A DNA stretch of 64,000 bases, taken from the NCBI RefSeq assembly GCF_022984075.1, contig NZ_JALAAD010000001.1:620001-684000 (forward strand), given 5' to 3'. Under the pieces are notes generated by a model. The model was not told the DNA's origin. It searched no databases and was given only the letters and a program-made list of their open reading frames with translations. Source of the DNA: Synechococcus sp. C9. Lineage in GTDB: Bacteria > Cyanobacteriota > Cyanobacteriia > Gloeomargaritales > Gloeomargaritaceae. The stretch's first letter is position 1. Each line of letters opens with the position of its first letter. Of this stretch, positions 16,080 to 24,840 are shown piece by piece. Position numbers and translations under genes: made by a program.

Positions 16080-18080
16080 TCAACTCAAGCCGGACACCAA
16101 CACCAAACCCAGCACCGCCAACAAAATCACCAGGGCATAGGTCTGCACCCGCCCATTATTCACGTATTTCAACCCCTCCCCCGTCACCAAGGTCACCAAA
16201 CCGGTCAAATTCACCAGCCCATCAATGATCCGGTAGTCCGTTTCCAGGGCTTGCCGAGCCAACCGGCGCAAAGGCAGGGCAAACCACCGTTCGTACAACT
16301 CGTCCAGATACCACTTGTGCAGGGAAAATTCGTACAAAGCTAGGAACCGCTCCGCCAGGGGTTCCACCCCCGTAAACTTGCCCCCATAGCTAACAAACGC
16401 CAGGGTGATGCCAATCAACCCAATCCCCACCGACGACCCCGCCATCAGCAGAAACTCGCCCCAATCAAACCCCGCCAACTCCGGCACCACCTGCAACGCC
16501 GACCCCGGCTTCTCCAGAAAATGCTCAAAGTAATTGGCAAAGGGCACACCCACCAACCCCACCAGCACCGACGGCACCGCCAGAATGACCAACGGCAAGG
16601 TCATAGTCAAGGGGGACTCATGGGGTTCGGAAGCGTGACCGTGGGTATCCGTATGGGCTAACTCCTCCACCTGCATGGCTCCCGGTCCAAAGGCTAAGCC
16701 CCGAAATTCCCCACCAAAGGTGAGCAGGTACATCCGAAACATATAAAACGCCGTCATCCCCGCCGTCAGCCAACCCACCAGCCACAAGCCCCAATTCGCC
16801 TCAAACGCCACGTGGAGAATTTCATCCTTCGACCAAAATCCCGCAAACGGGGGTATCCCACAAATCGCCAGCGTACCAATTAAAAACGTCGCCGCCGTAA
16901 TCGGCATATATTTCCGCAGTCCGCCCATATTCCGCATATCCTGCGCCTTAATCGGGTCATGCCCCACCACCGCTTCCATCCCGTGAATCACCGACCCAGA
17001 GCCAAGAAACAGCATCGCCTTGAAGTACGCATGGGTCATCAGGTGGAACATCCCCGCCGCCGGAACCGCCACCCCCATCGCCATCACCATGTAGCCCAAC
17101 TGGGAAATGGTGGAATAGGCTAACCCCTTTTTAATATCATTTTGGGTCAGGGCAATCGTCGCCCCCAAAAACGCCGTAAACGCCCCCGTCCACGCCACCA
17201 CCTGCAGGGTCACCGGCAAATGTTCGTACACCGGCATCATCCGTGCCAGCAAAAACACCCCCGCCGCCACCATCGTCGCCGCATGGATCAACGCCGAAAT
17301 CGGGGTCGGACCTTCCATCGCATCCGGCAACCACACGTGCAGAGGCACTTGCGCTGACTTGGCTACTGGTCCCAAAAACACCAAAATCCCAAACCCCGTC
17401 GCCACCCACACCGGCAAGGCACCCGTTGCCAGCAATTCCGCCACCCGGTCGGCAATCCCGGTAAATTCCAACTGCCCCGTCGCCCAATAGAACCCCAAAA
17501 TCCCCAGCAACAAGCCAAAATCCCCTACCCGGTTGACCACAAACGCCTTTTGCGCCGCCTCCCGTGCCGCCACCCGGTCATACCAAAACCCAATCAACAG
17601 GTAGGAACACATCCCCACCAATTCCCAAAACACATACACCTGCACCAAATTGGGACTCAGCACCAGCCCCAACATCGAGGCACTGAACAAACTCAAATAG
17701 GCAAAAAAGCGGGAATAGCCTCGGTCATGCGCCATGTAACCATCGCTGTAAATCATCACCAGCAACGCCACCGTGGTCACAATCACCAGCATCAAACTGC
17801 TCAAGCGGTCCACCACCAACCCCATCTCCAGGTGAAACGGTCCCGCCACCGCCCAGGTGAAATTCCACGTATAGGGGTCATGCCCCAAAACTTGACTCCA
17901 GAACAACGCCACCGACAGGGTCAAGGACACCCCCATCAACAGCAAAATCAACACCGCATTCCCCCGCCGCAGGCGACTAGTCCATTCCCCGAAGGTAATC
18001 AGCCCGGTGCCCACCAGGGTTGCCCCCAATAAGGGAAGGACGGGAACCAACCAGGCACATTGGTAAAGCACTTGCTCCAT
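16080..18080 (-). CDS. ndhF1: NDH-1 complex subunit 5, NdhF1
   Basis: NdhF is the distal proton-pumping subunit of NDH-1 and carries a long lateral helix. The ATG at 18080 (MEQVLYQCAWLVPVLPLLGA) gives 666 residues, normal for NdhF1; upstream in-frame sequence is not hydrophobic. Typical segments are FFAYLSLFSASMLGLVLSPN, FWELVGMCSYLLIGFWYDR and VPLHVWLPDAMEGPTPISAL (channel Lys nearby). TQNDIKKGLAYSTISQLGYM and the C-terminal extension after residue 520 complete the fold. It is the first gene of an ndhF1-ndhD1 operon, followed by murA. Confidence 0.94.
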   Translation of the reverse strand: MEQVLYQCAWLVPVLPLLGATLVGTGLITFGEWTSRLRRGNAVLILLLMGVSLTLSVALFWSQVLGHDPYTWNFTWAVAGPFHLEMGLVVDRLSSLMLVIVTTVALLVMIYSDGYMAHDRGYSRFFAYLSLFSASMLGLVLSPNLVQVYVFWELVGMCSYLLIGFWYDRVAAREAAQKAFVVNRVGDFGLLLGILGFYWATGQLEFTGIADRVAELLATGALPVWVATGFGILVFLGPVAKSAQVPLHVWLPDAMEGPTPISALIHAATMVAAGVFLLARMMPVYEHLPVTLQVVAWTGAFTAFLGATIALTQNDIKKGLAYSTISQLGYMVMAMGVAVPAAGMFHLMTHAYFKAMLFLGSGSVIHGMEAVVGHDPIKAQDMRNMGGLRKYMPITAATFLIGTLAICGIPPFAGFWSKDEILHVAFEANWGLWLVGWLTAGMTAFYMFRMYLLTFGGEFRGLAFGPGAMQVEELAHTDTHGHASEPHESPLTMTLPLVILAVPSVLVGLVGVPFANYFEHFLEKPGSALQVVPELAGFDWGEFLLMAGSSVGIGLIGITLAFVSYGGKFTGVEPLAERFLALYEFSLHKWYLDELYERWFALPLRRLARQALETDYRIIDGLVNLTGLVTLVTGEGLKYVNNGRVQTYALVILLAVLGLVLVSGLS

Positions 18081-18218
18081 AGGTATCCTGCACGCTGGGA
18101 CAAAACCGTTAACATTGTGCCATAAGTCTAGGGTAGCCTCTGTGCCCAAAGAAACCGTTAGGGCGGCTCACCCAGGGATGCTACAGGGATTTTCTTGAGA
18201 ATTTTACCCCTGACTCCA

Positions 18219-19679
18219 TTAGGAATCCCTTAAGAATTGCCCCCAGGGAATGCACTCCGCCACCGTTTGGGTGAGTTGTTGCAACATCTGCCGCCGCTGG
18301 TGGGGAAAATCCGGCACGTTGAGGGATAAAGGGGCTAATCCCCGCTGGGAACGGAGTTGATTTAACCAAGCTCTACGCCATGCCCCATTTTCCCATATCC
18401 CATGCAAATAAGTGCCCCAAATGCGCCCAGTACCATCTACATAGCCCAGATGGGGATCAGTCAATAAGGGGTTAATTTCACCAATAACTTGGGTAAAACC
18501 CTGATGAATTTCATAACCCCTAACCATTAAATTGGGTATGGGAGCAACTGATAAAACCTCCCGTTGTTGTGTGATTTTAGCCCCAGTAATCGTGGTTTTG
18601 ATGGGTAATAGTCCCAGACCTTGCCCCTGGGTCAAATCACTTTCTAAACGATCCGGGTCACACACATCCATTCCTAACATCTGCATCCCGCCACAAATTC
18701 CTAAGACCCATCCCCCCTTTTGGTAATAGGTTTTGAGCCGCTCTGCCAAACCTATTTTGTGCAACCAATCTAAATCTAAAAGGGTAGTTTTACTCCCAGG
18801 AATCATCACCGCATCCGGGGTACCAAAATCTTGCTCTGAGTGAATGTAATGTACCTGCACGGTCGGCTCGAAAATTAAGGGGTCAAAATCGGTAGAGTTA
18901 CTCATTTTAGGTAAATGGATAATCCCAATCTGTACATCCGTGTTAGTTTTCTGCCGATTGAGTAAACTCAAGGAATCTTCCGCCGGTAATGCCGATTCCA
19001 GCCAAGGGATCACACCCAACACAGAAATTCCGGTGGTATTTTCCAACCAATCTAATCCCGATTGCAGAATAGACAATTGTCCCCGAAATTTATTGATAAT
19101 CAAACCTTTAATTAATGCCCGTTCCTCTGGTTCCAACAACGCCAACGTGCCAAGGATATGGGCAAACACACCCCCTGGATTTATATCCCCTACCAAAATC
19201 GTTTTTGCCTGGAGATATTTAGCGACCCGCATATTGGTTAAATCCCGATGCTTGAGGTTAATTTCCGCTGGCGAACCCGCCCCTTCACACACGATGTAAT
19301 CGTATTCCCGTTGCAATGCCGCCAATGCCTCAGTGATTGCCTGCCACCCCCGCTCAAAGTAATTTTGGTAATAATCCGCCGCCCGGGTTACGCCCACCGC
19401 CCGCCCCCGGATGATGACCTGGGAAGTCATATCTCCTTGGGGTTTCAGCAGGATCGGATTCATCGCAGTCGTCGGAACAATGTCTGCCGCCCATGCCTGC
19501 ACCGCCTGAGCGTAACCCATTTCGCCCCCATCCGCCGTGACATAGGCATTCAGCGCCATATTTTGCCCCTTGAACGGAGCGACCCGATAGCCCTGTTGCG
19601 CCAACCAACCGCACAATGCTGTAACTAACAGGGATTTCCCCGCATTCGACGTACAACCAACCACCATCAAAGCAGGCAT
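18219..19679 (-). CDS. cobQ: Cobyric acid synthase CobQ
   Basis: CobQ amidates side chains of adenosylcobyrinic a,c-diamide with glutamine in cobalamin (pseudocobalamin) synthesis. From the ATG at 19679 (MPALMVVGCTSNAGKSLLVT) it has 486 residues, the normal length. The N-terminal part is a P-loop-like dethiobiotin-synthetase-type ATPase with FKGQNMALNAYVT and ILLKPQGDMTSQVI. The C-terminal part is a class I glutamine amidotransferase with the nucleophile in GICGGMQMLG. Extending to 19724 would overlap the divergent nuclease gene. The neighbours are unrelated, so this is an isolated cobalamin gene. No cobalamin riboswitch was recognised upstream. Confidence 0.95.
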   Translation of the reverse strand: MPALMVVGCTSNAGKSLLVTALCGWLAQQGYRVAPFKGQNMALNAYVTADGGEMGYAQAVQAWAADIVPTTAMNPILLKPQGDMTSQVIIRGRAVGVTRAADYYQNYFERGWQAITEALAALQREYDYIVCEGAGSPAEINLKHRDLTNMRVAKYLQAKTILVGDINPGGVFAHILGTLALLEPEERALIKGLIINKFRGQLSILQSGLDWLENTTGISVLGVIPWLESALPAEDSLSLLNRQKTNTDVQIGIIHLPKMSNSTDFDPLIFEPTVQVHYIHSEQDFGTPDAVMIPGSKTTLLDLDWLHKIGLAERLKTYYQKGGWVLGICGGMQMLGMDVCDPDRLESDLTQGQGLGLLPIKTTITGAKITQQREVLSVAPIPNLMVRGYEIHQGFTQVIGEINPLLTDPHLGYVDGTGRIWGTYLHGIWENGAWRRAWLNQLRSQRGLAPLSLNVPDFPHQRRQMLQQLTQTVAECIPWGQFLRDS

Positions 19680-19715
19680 AATGGGAACGTATCTTGCGAA
19701 TTTTCCCCTACCATC

Positions 19716-21185
19716 ATGGAGCATTTAACCAAATCCCGTTACATGAAAGGCGTACAATGCCCCAAATCCCTATGGCTAGATTTTCATGACCCCAGCAAAG
19801 CCAGCCCTCCCTCGGATACCCAAAAAAGCCAATTTCAACAGGGAACTGAGGTCGGTATCTTGGGACGCACCTATTTTCCTGGGGGAGTATTAGTCACTGG
19901 ATTTGGCAACCAAAAATGCCAAGAAAAAACCGCACATTTACTTGCCCAACGGGTGGAATGTTTATTTGAGGCAACCTTCAAATGGGAAGAAATTATCGTT
20001 AAATGCGATGTACTCCGTAAAATTAATGCCCAGGACTGGGAAATCATTGAAATTAAATCCAGTACCAAGCCCAAAGATGAGCATATTGAAGATTTAGCGA
20101 TTCAATGGTATGTGGTTTCCATGAATGGCATTCATTTAACTAAAGCCCAGGTCATGCACATCAATAGTCAAGATTGTTTTTATCCCGATTTGAGCAATTT
20201 ATTTACCCAGACAGATGTTACCGAACAAGTACAAAAAATTGTTGCCCAAATGCCCCAACGATTACAAACATTTCAGGAATTATTGCGCCAACCTACGGAA
20301 TTAGAATATCCCATTGGGGATCATTGCACCCAACCCTACACCTGCAATTTTAAGGACTACTGCTGGCGAGAAGTTCCCGAAGTATCTATCTTTCAAATTT
20401 CCCGATTAGATAAGAAGAAAAAAGAGGCGTTAATTGCCGAAAAAAACTTTCATATTGAACGGTTATCACCGGATTTTATTAGTACTTTATCCGTACCCCA
20501 GCAGACATTCATCCATCGGTATCTTCAGCGGGAAATTTATATCAACCATAACGAGATTAAAAAACTACTCAGTGAGTTGGTTTATCCCCTGTATTTCTTT
20601 GATTTTGAAGCGACTAATCCTGCTATTCCTAGATTTAACGCAACCCGTCCTTACCAACGTATTCCCTTCCAATTTAGCTGTCACATTTTAACGGAAACAG
20701 GGGAATTGAGCCACTGTGAATACCTGCACACGGATCGGGAAGACCCCCGCCCACCGCTCACCCAAGCCCTCGTGCGTGCCATTGGGGAGCAGGGTTCCAT
20801 CATTGTTTACAATCAACCCTATGAAAAGTCGGTTTTACGGGAATTAGCGGAATTTATCCCAGAATGTGCACCCCAACTTCACAACATGGTCAACCGCCTG
20901 TGGGATCAAATGGTGATTTTTCAACATCATTATCAACACCCGGATTTTTTGGGTTCCATATCCTTGAAAAAAGTTCTACCCGTTCTCATTCCCCATTTGA
21001 GCTACAAAGACCTAGCGATTAATCAAGGGGATATGGCAAAAAATCGTTGGGAAGCTGCTATAAACTCTGGGGATTTAATAATTCAGGCGCAAACCTGGCA
21101 AGAACTCAGGGAATACTGCTATCAAGACACCTTAGCAATGGTGGAAATTCATCGTCATTTAACCCATCTGATCCAGAACTATTAG
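19716..21185 (+). CDS. DUF2779 protein: Cas4/RecB-like nuclease fused to an RNase H-fold exonuclease domain
   Basis: The 489-residue protein looks like a two-nuclease fusion. The N-terminal half has a PD-(D/E)XK (RecB/Cas4-like) core: VKCDVLRK and EIIEIKSSTKPKDEHIEDL carry the expected Asp and Glu-x-Lys. Four possible Fe-S cysteines are present, one near residue 14 (GVQCPKSLWL) and three in HCTQPYTCNFKDYCW. The C-terminal half (DUF2779) starts PLYFFDFEATNPAIPRF, an exonuclease Asp-x-Glu motif. It continues with IVYNQPYEKSVLRELA and YCYQDTLAMVEIHRHL, fitting a DEDD exonuclease. It is divergent from cobQ, 36 bp away. The next gene (HAD) follows closely. A role in DNA repair or defence is an inference. 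Confidence 0.8.
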   Translation: MEHLTKSRYMKGVQCPKSLWLDFHDPSKASPPSDTQKSQFQQGTEVGILGRTYFPGGVLVTGFGNQKCQEKTAHLLAQRVECLFEATFKWEEIIVKCDVLRKINAQDWEIIEIKSSTKPKDEHIEDLAIQWYVVSMNGIHLTKAQVMHINSQDCFYPDLSNLFTQTDVTEQVQKIVAQMPQRLQTFQELLRQPTELEYPIGDHCTQPYTCNFKDYCWREVPEVSIFQISRLDKKKKEALIAEKNFHIERLSPDFISTLSVPQQTFIHRYLQREIYINHNEIKKLLSELVYPLYFFDFEATNPAIPRFNATRPYQRIPFQFSCHILTETGELSHCEYLHTDREDPRPPLTQALVRAIGEQGSIIVYNQPYEKSVLRELAEFIPECAPQLHNMVNRLWDQMVIFQHHYQHPDFLGSISLKKVLPVLIPHLSYKDLAINQGDMAKNRWEAAINSGDLIIQAQTWQELREYCYQDTLAMVEIHRHLTHLIQNY

Positions 21186-21241
21186 GTGCATCCGTGCCAT
21201 TTCTGGGCTACCCTAAAAGAGAACAAATTTCCCCCCAATTT

Positions 21242-21982
21242 ATGCCAACCATCCTATTCAATGGTATCCCATTTCCCCATATTTCAGCCGTCATCTGGGA
21301 TAAAGATGGCACCCTGGCGGACACGGTGGAATACTGGCGGGTGGTCGGACATCAGCGGGTACGGCGGTTGGATGCCCAAATTCCGGGGATAGGGGCACCT
21401 TTGCAAGCCGCCTTTGGATTGAGCGATGGCACCCTGGCACCAGGGGGACTGCTAGCGGTGGGCAGTCGCTACGAAAATGAAATTGCCGCCGCCGCCTACA
21501 TCGCTGAACAAGGGTGGGACTGGCGTAGTGCCTTGAAAATGGCGCAGGACGTATTTCGCCAGGTGGAGCAGGAATGCCCGCAGATCAAAACTATCCCCAT
21601 TCATTTAGGTGCGCGAAAGATTTTAGGGCAAATCGCCCAAGCGGGGTACAAACAGGCAATTCTCTCGGCGGATTTAACCGTCAATGTTCAGGCTTTTGTA
21701 CAGCACAACGAATTACACGACCTATTGGATTACCACACAGGTATTGATACAGGACCAACGAAACCTGACCCGGAACCTCTGTACAAAGTCTGTACTGCCC
21801 TGGGTTTAGAACCTGCTGAGGTGGTGATGGTGGGGGACTCGCCGGTGGATTTGGAAATGGCACGACGGGCAGGTTGTGCTGGAGCCATCGGGGTGAGTTG
21901 GGGGTTCCATCCCAGCCAGGGTTTAGCCCCCCTTTCGGACACGGTGATCACCGATTGGAGCCAAATTCAGGTTTTGCCTTAA
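21242..21982 (+). CDS. HAD-superfamily phosphatase (phosphoglycolate phosphatase-like)
   Basis: The protein has all four HAD motifs. AVIWDKDGTLADTVEYW is motif I with the nucleophile Asp. LSADLT is motif II. The Lys in GPTKPDPEPLYK is motif III. VVMVGDSPVDLEMARRAG is motif IV. The cap between motifs I and II is helical (type C1), as in phosphoglycolate phosphatase and related small-molecule phosphatases, but the substrate is not determined by the sequence. The ATG at 21242 gives 246 residues; the frame extends upstream into the nuclease gene, which ends 56 bp before. A second, different HAD gene follows. Confidence 0.85.
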   Translation: MPTILFNGIPFPHISAVIWDKDGTLADTVEYWRVVGHQRVRRLDAQIPGIGAPLQAAFGLSDGTLAPGGLLAVGSRYENEIAAAAYIAEQGWDWRSALKMAQDVFRQVEQECPQIKTIPIHLGARKILGQIAQAGYKQAILSADLTVNVQAFVQHNELHDLLDYHTGIDTGPTKPDPEPLYKVCTALGLEPAEVVMVGDSPVDLEMARRAGCAGAIGVSWGFHPSQGLAPLSDTVITDWSQIQVLP

Positions 21983-21994
21983 ATGCCTGTGTAG

Positions 21995-22055
21995 TTATAT
22001 AGTAACCCCATACGAGGGTGGTGACCCTGCGACCCATTTTTAGAAGTGGTCTTAA
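21995..22055 (-). repeat. Eroded dispersed-repeat copy
   Basis: Read on the minus strand, CACTTCTAAAAATGGGTCGC matches the left part of the repeat at 39020-39045 (ACACTTCTAAAAACGGGTCG). The remainder has diverged. It lies in the leader of the next HAD gene. Confidence 0.5.
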
Positions 22056-22095
22056 GTCCGTGTGTCACGGTTTTCACCCCTAGGGAGGGCAAGCC

Positions 22096-22791
22096 ATGGG
22101 AAGGATCACGCTATGCACCGATTTTGATGGCCCGGTGGTGGATGTATCCGAACGTTATTACCAGGTGTACCGTTTTTGCCTACACAAAGTCCAGCAAAAT
22201 GACCCCGATATAGTTCTAAGAGTGTTAAGCAAGGCAGAATTTTGGGCGATGAAACGAGCCAAGGTATCGGAGGTTGAAATTGGCAGGCAGTCTGGGTTGA
22301 ACCCCGCCCAAGCCCAGGAATTTAGCCAATGCCGTCGGGCAACGGTGCATACTTTTCCCTATTTTGAGTTTGACCAAATCCTGCCTGGAGTCCGGGAAAC
22401 CCTCATGGACCTGCGCTCCCAGGGGATAGCACCCCATATCATCACCATGCGCCGCCAGCGGGAACTCACCTTTGCCCTGGCACAATTCCAGTTGAGCGAC
22501 CTGTTTGCCCCGGATCACCGCCACTGCATTGGGGATGATTTTGTCAAAACCCAAGACCATCTGGACAAACCGGTGTTGATGGCACAAGCCCTGGCGCAGA
22601 TCGCCCCGGCTGACCCCGTGTGGATGGTGGGGGATACGGAGGCGGATATTATCGCTGCCCAGACCCACGGTATCCCGGTGGTGGCAGTGTTGAGTGGGAT
22701 TCGGGATGAGGAGCGGTTGCGGGACTACCAGCCGGACGTGATCCAACCGGACTTGGCTGGGGCGGTAGCCTGGATTTTGCGCCATTCCTAA
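22096..22791 (+). CDS. HAD-superfamily hydrolase
   Basis: A 231-residue haloacid-dehalogenase-fold hydrolase. Motif I is LCTDFDGPVVDVSERYYQVY; a Gly-Pro-Val replaces the common Gly-Thr-Leu after the Asp pair. HIITMRRQRE supplies the motif II Thr. A Lys in HLDKPVLMAQAL and WMVGDTEADIIAAQTHGIP (motif IV) complete the site. The substrate is unknown. It is a distant paralogue of the HAD gene just upstream, separated by about 110 bp that include a repeat relic. Its stop codon overlaps the convergent uppP stop by 4 bp (CTAA). Confidence 0.85.
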   Translation: MGRITLCTDFDGPVVDVSERYYQVYRFCLHKVQQNDPDIVLRVLSKAEFWAMKRAKVSEVEIGRQSGLNPAQAQEFSQCRRATVHTFPYFEFDQILPGVRETLMDLRSQGIAPHIITMRRQRELTFALAQFQLSDLFAPDHRHCIGDDFVKTQDHLDKPVLMAQALAQIAPADPVWMVGDTEADIIAAQTHGIPVVAVLSGIRDEERLRDYQPDVIQPDLAGAVAWILRHS

Positions 22792-23651
22792 CGCCAATAG
22801 CCCCAGGCCCAACCGATGATAATGATGACCCCCAAAACGATGCGGTAAATAATAAAAATCCGGGTACTGTGGTGTTGCAGAAATTTCAGCAAAAAATCAA
22901 TGGCGAGGTAGGAGAAAATAAACGCCGATAGCGTGCCCCAAACCACGCTCACTAAGCTCTCGGTAGTGAATTGAATTTCCGTCACAAATTCCACAATTCC
23001 TGCTAAAAATAGGGCGGGGATGCCCAATAAAAAAGAAAACCGAGCCGCCGCCGGTCGGTCGAACCCCAACAGCAACCCCCCGGTCAAGGTCGCCCCCGAA
23101 CGGGATACCCCCGGAATCAAGGCCACCGCCTGGGCACACCCCACCCAAAACCCATCCTTGACCCGAATGTCCGCCATCCCCCGCGTGCGACTGCCCACCC
23201 GTTCCGCCCAGCCCAGCACAATCCCCAGACCAATCAATGCCGCCGCAATCACCAGCAGACTCCGGGGCGGCGAACCCACCGTGTATTTAATCACCCCCCC
23301 CGCCAGGAGAAGCGGCAGGGTACCCACCCCAATCCCAAGCAACACCCGGGCTGGGAGCGACTGCCATTGCCGTTTGCGTACTGCCTGGACAAACCCCAAC
23401 CCCACCTGCTGTAAATCCCGGCGGAAGTACCACAACAACGCCACCAAACTGCCCAACTGAATCACCGCACTAAAGGACACCCCAAAGTCCGGCCAGCCCA
23501 AAAAAGCGGGAATAATTCGCAAATGGGCGATGCTACTGATGGGCAAAAACTCCGTGACCCCCTGGATAAAGCCCAGGATGACCGCCTGCCACCAGGAGGG
23601 AATGGCTGGGGTACTCGTCAGGAATAGGGGCAAAACTAATTCTGGTTGCAT
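22788..23651 (-). CDS. uppP: Undecaprenyl-diphosphatase UppP (BacA)
   Basis: This integral membrane phosphatase recycles undecaprenyl diphosphate to the monophosphate carrier used for peptidoglycan and polysaccharide export, and it confers bacitracin resistance. The 287-residue protein is hydrophobic with about eight helices. It carries both BacA signature regions: FIQGVTEFLPISSIAHLRI (the Glu-rich motif; Ile replaces the common Thr after SS) and LIPGVSRSGATLTGGLLLG (the PGxSRS motif). The start at 23651 (MQPELVLPLFLTSTPAIPSW) gives a slightly long N-terminus. It is functionally linked to murA, but the genes are 9 kb apart. Confidence 0.94.
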   Translation of the reverse strand: MQPELVLPLFLTSTPAIPSWWQAVILGFIQGVTEFLPISSIAHLRIIPAFLGWPDFGVSFSAVIQLGSLVALLWYFRRDLQQVGLGFVQAVRKRQWQSLPARVLLGIGVGTLPLLLAGGVIKYTVGSPPRSLLVIAAALIGLGIVLGWAERVGSRTRGMADIRVKDGFWVGCAQAVALIPGVSRSGATLTGGLLLGFDRPAAARFSFLLGIPALFLAGIVEFVTEIQFTTESLVSVVWGTLSAFIFSYLAIDFLLKFLQHHSTRIFIIYRIVLGVIIIIGWAWGYWR

Positions 23652-23802
23652 CGGTTATCCCATCTATAACACTGGTGATCGCATCGGTTCCGTTGGGTAG
23701 GTAAACGCACCAATTTCCCTTTTTGACCACAATTCAGTAAGATACACTTAAAAATGACCGCCTTTGGAGCGGTATCAATGATCCAATCATTCCCCAGGTG
23801 AT

Positions 23803-24840
23803 GTGACGACTTCCGCCGCCTATCTATTGGTAACGACCCCCACCGGCGAGCAGTATATCCCCCTGGTAGGTGGAAATACCTGGAACATTGGTCGGGCAGA
23901 CCGCAATGGCATTGTACTGGCGGATCGCTGGGTGTCCCGCAACCATGCCATGATCCAGCGGTTGGACACAGGGGAATACTATTTTATTGACTTTGGGAGT
24001 CGCAATGGCTCTTTTCTGCGGGGGCGACGGGTGAGCATTCCCATGCCCTTACGGGACGGGGACCAACTGGTGATTGGGGAAACCAAAATGGTCTTCCATG
24101 TCCGCAACTCGATCCAGCCCACGACGGTGCCCCCCCAGTCCCCGGAGGTGAAGGAAAGTGCCACAGAGGTGTTGCACGTCCGCTGTCTGATTTCAGTGCT
24201 GGTGGTGGATATTCGGGAATTTAGTGTGCTGGCTCGGCAGGTGGATGAAGCCCTGTTGTCCCAGGCGATTGGTTCCTGGTTTCGCCAGGTGGGGGAAATT
24301 ATCCAACGGTTTGGCTCCCGGGTGGATAAGTACATCGGGGATGCGGTGATGGCGGTCTGGATTCACAACACCCAAGGTCCCTCCCAAAATGATATGTTGC
24401 GCCTGCTCCGCACGGTTTGGGCGATTGATAAAACCACGGCGAATTTGCATTACCAACATCCCCTGCCGGGACCCTTGCGGATTGGGGTGGGATTGAATAC
24501 GGGCTATGCGATGGTGGGCAACAGTGGCAGCGGTGAACGCCCGGAATATACGGCTTTGGGGGATACGGTCAATACCGCCTTTCGCTTGGAATCCGCCACC
24601 CGTACCTTGGGTTTGGATGTGGCGTTAGGACAAAGTACATTTCGTTACATCGAGGGGATGGATCAGGTGAAGGACTTTTTTACCCCCCACACCGCCATCC
24701 TCAAGGGCTACGAGGAACCCGTGCCCCTGTGGGGAACTTCGTTTAACCATCTGCGCCTGTTTTTGCAACTCCATAACCCGGAAGGGGGCACCCGCAGCGG
24801 CACCTTTACCTTCCCCAGCGGTTCCCCTGATGGGTCGTGA
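23803..24840 (+). CDS. FHA-domain class III adenylate/guanylate cyclase
   Basis: The 345-residue protein joins an N-terminal FHA domain to a class III nucleotide cyclase. The FHA part (residues about 20-95: WNIGRADRNGIVLADRWVSR, then the NHAMI and FGSRNGSFLRG motifs) would bind a phosphothreonine peptide. The cyclase part (about 125-310) shows VVDIREFSVLA and KYIGDAVMAVW, the two metal-binding Asp regions. It also has GVGLNTGYAMVGNSGSGERP and EYTALGDTVNTAFRLES. The expected product is cAMP (cGMP is possible). The start is GTG at 23803 behind an AGGTG. The stop overlaps the next start in a GTGA, so the two genes are translationally coupled. Ser/Thr kinases such as the one at 52.9 kb could be upstream signals (inference). 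Confidence 0.88.
   Translation: MTTSAAYLLVTTPTGEQYIPLVGGNTWNIGRADRNGIVLADRWVSRNHAMIQRLDTGEYYFIDFGSRNGSFLRGRRVSIPMPLRDGDQLVIGETKMVFHVRNSIQPTTVPPQSPEVKESATEVLHVRCLISVLVVDIREFSVLARQVDEALLSQAIGSWFRQVGEIIQRFGSRVDKYIGDAVMAVWIHNTQGPSQNDMLRLLRTVWAIDKTTANLHYQHPLPGPLRIGVGLNTGYAMVGNSGSGERPEYTALGDTVNTAFRLESATRTLGLDVALGQSTFRYIEGMDQVKDFFTPHTAILKGYEEPVPLWGTSFNHLRLFLQLHNPEGGTRSGTFTFPSGSPDGS

Noticed and set aside
15046-16140. 364-codon plus-strand frame opposite ndhD1
   Set aside because: Antisense shadow of ndhD1, with abnormal His/Gln/Arg composition and no domain.
22000-22095. Possible tRNA or riboswitch in the leader of the second HAD gene
   Set aside because: No cloverleaf or known riboswitch core; part of the stretch matches the dispersed repeat family.
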